A stretch of DNA of 64,000 nt from Theobroma cacao (Eukaryota > Streptophyta > Magnoliopsida > Malvales > Malvaceae), in assembly GCF_000208745.1 (NCBI RefSeq), contig NC_030856.1, positions 14,521,525 through 14,585,524 on the forward strand. Reading direction: 5' to 3'. Below the pieces are notes generated by a model that did no database searches, was not told where the DNA came from, and saw only the letters and a program-made list of their open reading frames with translations. Below, piece after piece: positions 45,516 through 56,880 of the stretch. The position numbers and the translations under genes were made by a program. Each line of letters starts with the position of its first letter. Position 1 is the first letter of the stretch.

Positions 45516-48500
45516 TTAACTCTGAAACAAATATGGATATTCTGCTCGCGTTTCCTCTTTTAGTTCCCAAGTCGCCTCTTCTACCGAGTGGTTTTGCCAT
45601 ACTACTTTCACTAAGGCGATGTCTTTAGAGCGAAGGCTTTTTACTTGATAGTCCACTATAGCTACAGGTTGCTCTTGGTACTTCAACCCATCCTTTAACA
45701 ATATCGTATCATGTTGTATCACATGTGAAGGGTCTTGAACATATTTTCTGAGCATGGATACATGAAACACTAGATTAACCCCTTCAAAATCTAGTGGTAA
45801 TGCCACTCGATAAGCAACAGCTCGTACACGTTCTAGTATTTCAAACGGGGCCAATATATCAAGGATTGAGTTTGCCTTTCTTACCAAATCTTCGTACTTC
45901 TTTACATGGTGACACTTTCAGAAACACATGATCACCTACTTCGAACTCTAGGGGCCTGCGTCTGTTGTCGGCATATGACTTTTGTCTACTTTGAGCAGCC
46001 AACATTCGTTCTCGAATTATTTGTACTCCTTCCACTGCTGCTTGTACCATCTACGTCCCCAATAATTTCCTTTCTCCAACTTTCAACCACCCAATGGGTG
46101 ACCTACACTTCCTCCCATACAGTGCCTCAAATGGCGCCATCTTAGCACTCGCCTAATAACTGTTATTGTATGCAAATTCTGCCAAAGGCAAGTATAAGTT
46201 CTAAGAAACTCCAAATCCAACACGATTGCTCTTAACATATCTTCCAATATTTGGATAGTGCGTTCTGACTAACCGTCTGTCTGAGGGTGGTATGCTGTCC
46301 TAAAGTTCAGTGGGTCCCTAATTCATCTTGCAACCTCCTCTAAAATCGACTAGTAAATTGTGGTCCCTTTTCGGACACAATGGTCACCGGTACGCCATGG
46401 AGTCTAACAATTTCAATAATGTAAATTCGAGCGTTTTGTGCCACCCCAAACATTGTCTTGACTAGGAAAAAATGTGCTAACTTAGTCAACCGATCTACAA
46501 TTACCCATATGGAATCGTATCCTCCTTTGACTCGGGGCATGCTTATTACGAAATTCATGGTGATATGTTCTCATTTCCATTCAAGTATCGGTAACGGTTG
46601 TAATAATCCTGAAGGTATTTGATGCTCTACCTTCACTCGTTGGCAGACCAAACATCTCAAAACATATTCCCCTACATCCTTCTTCAATCCTTGCCACCAA
46701 TATACGGATCTTAAATCCTGATACATCTTGGTAGCTCCCGGATGTACTGCATAAGCGGCAACATGTACTTCCTCTAAAATTTCTTCTCTTAATCCATCCA
46801 AGTTTGGCACATAGATTCGAGATCCGTGTTTCAACAATCCATCAGACCCAAAATAAAACTCAGAAACTTGCTCACCCACACTCTCTAAAATTTTCATTAC
46901 AAATGTATCTCTAGCTTGGGCATCTCAAATTCGATCTATCAGTATTGGTCAGACCTTAAAATGTGCCAATAGTGCATTTGACCCACTGACCTCAAATTTA
47001 ACTCCCATATTACCCAGATCCTGTAATTCTTGCACTATCGATATTCTCGCCACTGCAATGTGTGCCATACTGCCCATTGACTTCCGACTCAATGCATCAG
47101 CTACGACATTCGCCTTGCTGGGATGGTAGAGTATTGTACAATCATAGTCTTTCAACAATTCCATCCATTTGCGTTGCCTTAAATTTAGATCTCATTGTTG
47201 AAATATATACTTCAAACTTTTGTGATCCGTATATATTTCACATGTTTCCCCTTATAAATAATGCCTCAATATTTTTAAGGTAAACACGATCGCTACCATC
47301 TCCAGATCGTGTGTAGGATAATTTTGTTCATGCTTCTTAAGTTGTCTGAGGCATAAGCGATGACTTTACCATGCTGCATCAATACACATCCTAATCCAAC
47401 CCTCAAAGCATCAAAATAAACAGTGTAGCCCTCGGACCCACATGGCAGACTTAATACAGGTGCTAAAGTCAAGCAAGCTTTTAATGTTTGGAAACTATGT
47501 TCAAAAGCCTCTAACCATTCAAATTTTACTCCCTTTTGAGTTAACCTTGTTAACGAAGAGGCTATCTTAAAGAAATCTTTCACAAATCATCGATAATACC
47601 CAGCCAATCCTAGAAAACTCCTAATTTCCATAACTGTCGTGGGTCTAGCTTAATTCTCAATTGCCTCCACTTTACTAGGATCTACTTGTACTCCATCCTT
47701 AGATACAATATGTCTCAGAAAACCAACACTACTCAACCAAAACGCGCACTTAGGAAATTTCGCGTACAGTCTATGCTCCCGTAAGGTTTGTAGCACGATC
47801 CTTAAATGTTGTGCGTGCTCTTCCCAACTTCTTGAGTATATTAGAATGTCATCAATAAAGACGACCACAAATCTATCTAGGTATGCTCGAAACACCCTAT
47901 TCATCAAGTCCATGAAAGCAGCAGGAGCATTCGTTAATCCAAAAGACATCACCAAAAATTCATAATGTCCATACCTCGTACGGAATGCGGTTTTGGGTAT
48001 GTCTTCTTCCTTGATCCTTAATTGATGATATCCAGACCTTAAATCAATCTTCGAAAAGCATTGAGCCCCTTGCAGCTGATCAAACAAATCATCAATTCTG
48101 GGAAGCGAATATTTATTTTTGATCGTGACTTTATTAAGCTACCGGTAATCTATACAGAGCTTGAGACTACCATCTTTCTTCTTTACGAACAGCACTGGTG
48201 CTCCCCAAGGTGACACACTCAGGCGAATAAAGCTCTTGTTAATTAAATCTTGCAGTTGTTCCCTTAACTCCTTTAACTCTAACAGTGCCATTCAATATGG
48301 AGGCATCGATATTGGTTGCGTTTTTGGAATCAAATTGATACAAAATTCAATTTCCCTTTGGGGAGGAAATCTGGGCAATTCTTCTGGAAACACATCTACA
48401 AATTCATTTACTACAGGTGCAGCTTCTAAATTTCCTTCTTCACTCTGTACTTATCTAGTAATTGTAGCCATCACACTATCAACCAAATGGCTACTGTGAC

Positions 48501-50357
48501 CATAATTAACAAATGACGGCTCTCTAGGAAATTTAAACTTCACCAATTTGTGATAACAATCTACATTAACATAGCAAGATGCCAGCCAATCCATTCCCAG
48601 TATCACGTCGAATCCCAATGTTGTCATTAACACTAAGTCCACCCAAGTGTCCCTATCTTTAATCTGGACCACACAAGAACGAAACACATACTTCGCAACA
48701 TATGATTCTTCCAACGGGGTGGTTACTACTAACGATTCATCCATATATTCATAATGCGTGCCTAATTTAGGCATGAAATTTGAAGACACAAAAGAATGGG
48801 TGGATCTTGGGTTAAATAAAACTGATGCTTCGTAACCATAAATGAAAAGATTACTTGTTACCACTGCATTCGAGACATAAGCATCTTGTGGTGTCAGAGC
48901 GAACACTCTAGCTTGTCCCCCTCTGGAAACACCTTGTTGAGTTGGCCCTATCGATCTACCTCGTGACGAGGAAGCTACCCATTTTCCTTTATCCCTTCTA
49001 ACATTTCTAGTTGGTGCGGTAGCAAAATCGGGTCATATGGAGCCACGAGCCATCTCCTGGTTATGTCTATGGGTAGGACAATCCCTCTTCACATGACCAA
49101 TTCCCCCACACTCATAGCAGAACACCGTCATCTGGTTACATGGCCCTGTATGAATTTGACCATAAAAAGTGTAGAAAGGACCCCACTAACCACTCTGTCT
49201 AGGATTTGAATTAGTCATCCCATTACTCATAGCCCGTATGTAATTAACCCCACTAAAATCACTGCTATGTGGGGGACTACGAAATTGAAAATTTCTTTTT
49301 GATTTGGTGGACTGGAGAATGTTGACCCTCTGAGTAAGTTACCATCCCTTCGACCTTGTTGGCCAGCTATATTAACATCTTTACCCCTACTAGGGTCTTT
49401 GTATCTGGAAGATTCTTCACCTCGATTTCTTTTACTTCTCTCTCTCTCCACCCCAACCTCTGTATGTCCCATCTCAATTTTTCTAGCAACATCAACTACT
49501 TCAAGATAGGATGTAAATCTCTAAGAGACTAGAATTCTGTATATTGGCCTATGTAACCCTTTAATGAACCTCTTGATCCTCTCCCTTTCAGTCTGAACCA
49601 AATATAGGGCATATCTTGACAACTGAGTAAATTGGATGTCATAATCTAACACTGTCATCCTAAGCACCTGCATTAAAGTTTCAAACTCTTGTGCCTTAGT
49701 GTCTTTCACGCTTTCAGGTAGAAATCTGTCCATGAAAGCCTATGTTAATTCTTCCCAAGAAAGTGGAGTAGAACTAGGAGGTCTACAACGCTTGAGCGTA
49801 GCGAACCATATCTACATTACCTCCGTCAATCTAAAGCCTGTCAACTCAACTGCCCGACAACTAGAACAATCTAATGCAGTACAAATATTATCCATTTCAT
49901 CTAAAAATACTTGCGAGTCCTCTGTTGATTTAGCACCCAAAAAGGAAGGGGGTTTCAATTTCATAAATTCACCTAGAGTCACCATGACATTTCCCCGATC
50001 TATTTCCTCATAAGGTTGATAATCCGAATCTTCAAAACTAGAACCCATTGCTTCATTTGGTTGATACACTCCTTGTCTCCTAAACTCTGCAAACTCCTGG
50101 GTTAACTCTCACAATCCAGCCGCTATCTCCTCTAGGGTGGCAGTGGGCACCTTAGGATAATCACTTCCCGTATCCTCAAAACTGGTACCAGCTCTCCTCT
50201 CGCTGAAACTTTGACTGCCTTGAGGTCCGACGATTCGACCTCTAGGTCCACCTCTCCCACTGCTCCTAGAGAAAGATGCACACGGTCCCTCCGTAGCATC
50301 ATTTGGCGTATTAAACCCTCTAATTCCTCTTGAGGCGGCTCGCGTCTTAGGGGACAT
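45516..50357 (-). pseudogene. Ty3/gypsy gag-pol polyprotein, multiply broken
   Basis: From MSPKTRAASRG (50357) it covers gag (50069-49521; LSRYALYLVQTERERIKRFI), zinc knuckle CYECGGIGHVKRDC (49119-49078), protease (48906-48451), RT (about 48160-47650; [24 protein letters not shown]), RNase H (47583-46949), integrase (46897-46340) and a chromodomain-like tail (VKVVWQNHSVEEATWEL, 45600-45516). The reading frame changes several times and stops occur throughout, e.g. at about 48143. The protease active site reads FNPRSTHSF instead of a D-S/T-G triad, and the second catalytic integrase Asp is Glu (VSEKGPQF, about 46371). RT keeps its Asp pair. The element cannot move by itself. Confidence 0.9.
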
Positions 50358-50552
50358 CTCGGTACCTAGATAACAACAAACACTCTTCAAATAACTATTA
50401 AAAATCATTAATAAATGTGGCTTACTAAGATTAGGGAATTCATGTAGCCTTCTATCCAAAATTCATGTTGCAATCATGAACCATGGATAAGACTCTACAC
50501 TACCCCAACACTCCGCTGATAACACAAGAAATCTTAAGACTTTTCTAAACTT

Positions 50553-50567
50553 AGGGCTCTGATACCA
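50553..50567 (-). promoter_or_regulatory. Primer binding site (initiator Met tRNA) of the Ty3 element
   Basis: The minus strand reads TGGTATCAGAGCCC four bases after the 5' LTR end, complementary to the initiator tRNA-Met 3' end. Confidence 0.9.
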
Positions 50568-50571
50568 ATAT

Positions 50572-52601
50572 TGTAATGACCCCTTCTTGATCGCTACCGG
50601 AGTCTAAGACTTCTAAAGAATTTTTACTACGTCCCGAACAAGCCTCTTTTAAAACTTTCGCTAGATTCATTAAATACATATAATCAAATCACGTGCGTAA
50701 GCGAATAATAATAATTAAATTACTATCTACTCCATTCAAAATAATAACAATTCATGTTTATAAGTTAACAACATTTTTTTTCAACATCTAGCAATTTTGT
50801 TCCGACACAACCCCATACAGTGGAGTGACTCAGAGCGGGGTTAAGAGATGCCTTTACCTACTCTGCGGTGGTACATATGCACCGATAATTACACATTAGA
50901 CTGAGTCTCATAGAATCAGTAATCATCATCGACCCCGTGAGCAGGCGAGGAAGGGAAACAAACATAAAGGTGGAATGTTTATAAACCCAAGAGTAAGCAT
51001 AGAAAATACATTCCATAAAACTGAGAGATTTTTGTTTTTATACCTTACAATTCTTAAAAATAATAATTTCCAAATAAACATGTATGAAAACAGTTGTATT
51101 TAGGATACTAGAAAATCTTTCAACCACGACATCCAGTCGACATTAAATTCAATGGCAAGTGAAAAATAAAAATTCTTAAATATAAAAAGGCTGATTTAAT
51201 TGATCACTAATGAATAGGTAAATTTCACTTGCCATTAAATAAATAAAAATTTTCAAGTATTAATGCCATGCATAGTGAAATAAAAATCTATAAATGAGCA
51301 TCATACTCTGGTAGGTTTAATATAGCTCTTAGGCTTACTCTCTCAAATATCACCACATACTCGTGGGAACTACCCACGCCACCATATATAAATTAGGCTT
51401 CCGGTCTCCCTTTTTGCCTACTCGTGGGATCTACCCATGCCACCATATATCAATCGAGGCTTCAGGTCCCCCTTTGCCTACTCGTGGGATCTGCCCATGC
51501 CACCATATATAAATTGGGGATTCAGGTCCCCTTTTGCCTACTCGTAGGAACTGCCCACGCCACCCAATATGAATCAGGGCTTCAGGTCCCCCTTTTACAA
51601 TCAAATATAAAAAATTATTGCAATTTCAAGCATTTACAAAGCATAATAGTTTGTAAACAATATAATCATAAATCAATATTATGCATATTTTATCTCAAAG
51701 CATGATATATTTACCAAATCAGCTTGCTAATTGAAAAATATAATCTATCATCAAGTTTTATGAATCAATACAAAGGCCACTGGCCTAAACACCACACAAA
51801 CTTCCAAGGTATGATTTTGAAGTGAAAGCCAGTCAAAAGTTTGTTTCCCCATATTTAAAAACATGTAGATATATATACTTATATATATTTTAATGAAAAG
51901 CGGATATAAAATCCTTGTTACAAGCACAAACAACCTAAAGCTTTCTACCAACTCATGCTGTTCACAATTTCGTCAACTATCAAATGTAACATATATAATA
52001 TATTATAGAAAAATAATTTTAAAATCTAGCACCGACTCACCTCACAATAGCGAGACGCTACTTCGCTATTGGTTCTTGCGTATATTTGGCAATTCTCTCT
52101 CTTTTTTTCTCCTCTGCCGCTACTTTTTCTCTCCTTCTCTTCTTTTTCTTTCTTCCCTCTCCTTTTTCTCCTTTGTCGTTGCTCCTTCTCTCCTTCTTCT
52201 TTTTTTTCTTTCTCTTCTTTCTTCCCTCTCTTTCTTCTCTTCTACCGCTGTGCTCCCTTTCCATTTCTTCTTCTTTTCTCTTTCTTTTTCCTCTCTCTTT
52301 TCTCTCCTCGTCGTTTTGCTCCCTCTCTCTTTCTTTTTCTCTTTCTCTTTCTTTTTTCTCTATCCTTTCTCTCCTCGTCACTGTGCTCACTCTCTATTTC
52401 TTCTTCTCTTTCTTTTTCTTTTTCCTCTCTCTTTTCTCTCCACATCGTCGTGCTCACTCTCTCTTACTTATTCTCTTTCTCTTTCTTTTTCCTTTCTCCT
52501 TTCTCTCCTCATCGTCGTGCTCCCTCTCTCTTTTCTCCCCCTCAAGCCCCCTACTCTCTTCCTTCTCTTTCCTCTTTTGTCTTTTTATGAGTGGGGCATC
52601 A
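50572..52601 (-). repeat. 5' LTR of the Ty3 element (2030 bp)
   Basis: Paired with 43371-45448. Its outer (right) end abuts Smr fragment 2. The pyrimidine-rich tract at about 52085-52590 gives long spurious open frames on both strands. Confidence 0.92.
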
Positions 52602-52602
52602 C

Positions 52603-52804
52603 ATGTGCTTTCGTGCAAACTCTGGGGGTTATCATTAGATGTGGGGCGCATGGTATAGGGAAGTCAAAACTGACACATTTTATCATTAGGCTTTTGGAAA
52701 AGGAAGTTATTTAGTGGCGTGAAGAAAACTGTGGAAGTGTTCTAGTCCAGCTTGATGGACATGGGGAGTTCAGCATTTTAGATTCGAGTAGTGACACCGA
52801 GTAA
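52603..52804 (+). pseudogene. Smr-domain protein, fragment 2 (C-terminal end)
   Basis: The codons read VQTLGVIIRCGAHGIGKSKL, then THFIIRLLEKEVI, a TAG stop (52712-52714), WREENCGSVLVQLDG, then HGEFSILDSSSDTE and a natural TAA. This is the second half of a plant Smr domain (family pattern: VITGCGxHGxGKSKL, LLExEGxxWxEENxGxxLIKLDG, acidic SDTE end). Joining to fragment 1 needs the Ty3 element removed and one missing base after 52607. The gene is dead by at least two stops, a frame slip and insertions. Confidence 0.72.
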
Positions 52805-52828
52805 ATTAATTAATGTAATATCAGCCAC

Positions 52829-54095
52829 AGGTTTTCCTTATCAGCCTATGTTTGTGTAAGAATTACTAAGATATGATATAACAAGTTAATGTAGTATTGT
52901 AACAACAGGTATCAGATGTTCATATGTATATTTAAAGCTTTTGTATGTTGGTGAAGGCTTCTTGAAGATTAAGCTTCCTTGTTCCTATAGGTTGAGTTTA
53001 GCTAAATCATGTATCTGAAGCAATTCTTGGCAATGACAAAGACAAAAAAAATAATAAAAAAAGCAATTTGTAAACTTCATATATATATTTATGTAAAAAA
53101 TTATCAGCAGTAATCTTGACTAGCATTATGAGGAATAATTCATATCACCTAAATAATTCGTATGCTATTTTTCATATCACCTAAATAATTTATAAGCTTT
53201 TTTTTTATTTGGCTAATTAATTCATATCACCTAAAACTTTTGAAACATAAACATATATGCTCCTTGAATTATTTGAGCTGGTAAAAAAAATTGCCATGAT
53301 TATTGTTTAAATGTTTCACAACTTCATGGATGGGGTTTTTCCCAAATAGGTGTTATGTACTTTTATGCTTGGATGTAAATAGTAGTGCTTAATAGGGCAT
53401 TTGTTTTTCTCTCCTTTCTAGACATAGGTGTTTACCCAAGTCCTTTACTAATCTATGCTTTCGAATCAATTTGTATCACTTTGACACTTAAAAAAATTCA
53501 ACATTTGATAGAAAGAAAAATTTTACCCTTAATTATGTGAAAAATTTTACCCTTAATTATGTGTTGTCCTTATTGAACTAGAATTTCCAAAAATTAACTT
53601 TTTTTTTTTAGAGAAATATGAATTATCTTTGTTTTAGTAGTATATAAATTCGATAGGATGTGGACAAAAATGAAACTTGCAACGAATTAGATATTTATGT
53701 TGGTAAATCATTGGCATTTGGAATCGATAATTTAATAAATTCTTTTGAGATAATATTCTTTAAATATTATTATAATTAGTTATGCAAGCTACGAGTTTAT
53801 AAATGTGTCGATATGCAATTGATGAAAGAGCTTTAAAGTTTGGTAAGTTTAAAGATTTTCATTAATTAATACTTTAAAAATAAATATAAATAGAATAAAG
53901 AATTAATTGGACCAAAGCAACTAGGGCGGACAGCTTCAATCATGATACTTGGCAGATCGACCGCCATAAAACAACCCATTTTACAACACTATAAATAAAA
54001 AGATTATTTCTCTTCAACCCAAGTAAAGTTTTGTTGTTGTTGTTTTATTTCATAGTTCCATGTCAAATCAAGATGCTTTATTTTTCTTTGGTTTA
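52829..54095 (+). repeat. Segmental duplication, copy A (downstream flank of the Smr pseudogene)
   Basis: Starts 25 bp after the Smr stop and is matched in order, with small indels, by 54533-55460: 'cagcctatgtttgt', 'gaaggcttcttgaagattaa', 'gataggatgtggaca', 'gagctttaaagtttggta', 'ttccatgtcaaatcaaga' and 'ctttggtttactt'. No gene seen. Confidence 0.85.
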
Positions 54096-54105
54096 CTTCA
54101 TTCCA

Positions 54106-54530
54106 AACCGACAAAAATTTCGTAACCATTTTTAGAAATTTTGTCGATGCATTGCTGACGTTTCGAAATAGCCGTTTTAGACAAAAATTCCATCTAGATT
54201 TTTCGTAGGTAATTCTATCGGTACCCTCTGTACCGAAAAATATTGTGCATCGGTAAACTTGGAGCTAATTGCTTTTATTGCATGACAAATAATCACCGAT
54301 CAAGTGCCAACAAAATAGCTTTTGTCAGTGATCTATTATAGAATTGCATAAATGTTGTCAATCAAAAATTCATCGACAATTGATCGGAATTTAGCGACAG
54401 AGTATTACCGACAAAAACATTTGTGCTGGTTAAGACAACTGCTTTGACTGCAATCACAACATGCAATACAATGATCACAACAATAATGAGACAACAAACC
54501 AGAATGCAATGACTAAAAACATTGCGAAAA
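54106..54530. repeat. CACTA-like block, second copy
   Basis: Matches about 40054-40510 (e.g. 'tctatcggtacc', 'attgcttttat', 'agcttttgtca', 'caatgatcacaacaat', 'caaaccagaatgca'). It lies exactly between duplication copies A and B. Confidence 0.85.
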
Positions 54531-54532
54531 TC

Positions 54533-55460
54533 GATCAGCCTATGTTTGTTTAAGAATTACTAAGATGTAATATCACAAGTTAATGTAGTATTGCAACAAC
54601 AGGTATCATATGTTTACATGTATATTTAAAAGTTCTATATGTTGGTGAAGGCTTCTTGAAGATTAAGCTTCCCTGTTCTTATATGGTGAGCTTAGCTAAA
54701 TCATGTATTTGACAAAGACACCCGAAAGATTGTACATTCCATAAAAAAAAATTATTAGCAATAATTTTATATACATATATATAAAAGATTATTAGCAATA
54801 ATCTTGATTAGCCTTATGAGGAATAATTCATGTCACCTAGCCTTGTGGATGGGGTAGTATATAAATTCGATAGGATGTGGACAGAGATGAAACCTGCAAC
54901 GAATTAGATGTTTCTGTTGATAAATCATTGACATTTGGAATCACTAATTAACTTAATAAATTCTTTTTGGATAATATTCTTTAAATATTATTATATTTAG
55001 TTATGCAAGCCATGAGTTTATAAATGTGTCAATATCCAATTGATGAAAGAGCTTTAAAGTTTGGTAGGTTTAAATATATCGTTAATACTTTAAAAATAAA
55101 CATAAATACAATAAAGAATTAAATGGACCAAAGCAAGTAGGCCGACAGCTGCTGTGCCCTCTTTTTCCGAGGCCTAATGTAATCATGATATTTTGCAGAT
55201 CCACCGCCGTAAACACCCCATTTCACAACACTATAAATAGATTATTTCCCTAATATATTAATTTCTCTTCAACGGCAACTAACTACTTTTTTCGTTCTTT
55301 CGATTTTCCTTTGCTCATCGCAGCAATAAAAATGATCTCATTTTAAAGAAAAGTTTTCTCCTTTTCTTGTTATAATGCAAGTAAAGTTTTGCTGTTCTTG
55401 TTTTATTTCAGAGTTCCATGTCAAATCAAGACGTTTTATTGTTCTTTTCTTTGGTTTACT
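54533..55460 (+). repeat. Segmental duplication, copy B
   Basis: The second copy of 52829-54095. It joins the CACTA-like block directly to the sequence that in copy A follows the Smr gene, and lacks the Smr exon and both LTR insertions. A TATA-like 'ctataaata' precedes 'tttctcttcaac' in both copies. Confidence 0.85.
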
Positions 55461-56880
55461 TGCTACATTCTTAACTTGATAGTGTTTTATTTCTTTTTTT
55501 CAATCAATTTTCTTCTAGAAATTATCTTTTGATCATCTCTCTTTATGATCAGTCAAGAGTTTCTGGGTTTTTCTTCATAATACCAAATGTTTCTTGGTTT
55601 CTAGAAATGGCTACAAACCTTTTACATAGTCTTTAGTATTTGCTGCAATCTTAAATTTGTTTTATAGCATGTCATTATATTCAAAAGTTCCTTTAACGTG
55701 ATTTTGATTATTTGTCACCCATTTTATAGAACTTTTAAATTATTTTGATTCTTGTTTTACTTAATTTAATTTTTTATTTCTTTTTTTCAATCAACTTTCT
55801 TTTAGAAATGATCTTTTGGTAATTTCTCTTAATTTGCTTTTCCAATCAATCTATGCTTATGTAATTTGCATTCCACCGACACTTGCATTGTTAACTATTT
55901 TCCAAGCAATTTTCTTCTAATTTTGTGGTTACGATCAGTCAAGATTTTCGTGACAATGCCATATGTTTCTTGGTCAGTTCATGAGTCTGTGCCTTTTTTT
56001 TCCCCAATTTTTTTATTTTAAAAATTAGTTGCTGATGCTTAGGGGTTTTGTAGTCTGCGTAGCTTTCAAATCCAAGCATAATTTGCATTCCATGGTTAAC
56101 GTCGCAAATTAACTGTTTTATTGGCAAGTTTGGTATTGCTTTATCTTGGAAATATATTAATAAATATTATTTGAAGCTGTAATCTTTTTTTCTTTAATTT
56201 ATTTGCTTCAGTCTTTACTTGAAATCCCTATTTATTCTATCTTCTAGAAACAATCTTTTGGAAAGATACAGCATTGGAAGTTTCTTAACTCTGCTCAAAT
56301 TTTCCTTAGCTTTCTCTGCAAATGGTAACTAAACTCTTTTTCTTCTTCCAATTTTCCTCTCTTTTCTTCCAATTATAATCTCACTCAATTTTTATTTTTT
56401 ACTTCTTGTTTTATTTCGGCTGCTGTGGATTTTAGAGTTCCATTTAATTTAATTTTTTATCTCTTTTTCAATCAACTTTCTTGTATAAATTATCTGTTGG
56501 TAATTTTGTTTATGATGGGTCAAGATATTTCAAAGGATGTGTAAGATGTCAGTCCTAGTATTTACTCATGGAAGGGGGCTGAGTCCTGATCTATCTTCGT
56601 CATCCCCCACCTTTGCCATGACAGGTCACCCCAACTTAATAAAAATATTCAATTTTTTGGTGTTATGAGGGGAGTTCGCACGAGGGTTGCCCGGGTTCTC
56701 CCCTCTGCTGTGCTCTGGTGTCTCGTGGTTTTTCTCTTTCTCCCATTTTGCTTTCCATTATTTACTCGACCTCTCATACTCTTGCACCATATCAACATCG
56801 GAATAAGCTCATGATGTTCAAGCCATTCTTCTCTACTATAGCAAATACCAAGCCCAACCTATTTTCAACCAAAATTCAAT
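55461..56880. other. Unassigned region
   Basis: AT-rich, pyrimidine-rich DNA with repeated phrases such as 'atcaactttctt(t/g)tagaaat' and 'tttatttctttttttcaatc', hinting at old internal duplication. At 56560-56750 a GC-richer block ('cgcacgagggttgcccggg') stands out. No open frame or RNA is recognisable. Confidence 0.4.

Larger units (their letters stand above)
43371..52601 (-). mobile_element. Full-length inactive Ty3/gypsy chromovirus-like retrotransposon
   Basis: It is 9231 bp, minus strand. LTRs at 50572-52601 (5') and 43371-45448 (3') read TGATGCCCCAC...TTACA and differ at roughly one base in 10-20 by eye, plus indels, so the insertion is old. The internal order (minus strand) is primer site, gag, zinc knuckle, protease, RT, RNase H, integrase, chromodomain-like tail, polypurine tract: the Ty3 order. 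A 5-mer atgtg lies just outside both ends (43365-43369, 52603-52607), one base away from the TG..CA termini, and is the likely target duplication. The target is the Smr-domain gene. Confidence 0.92.
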
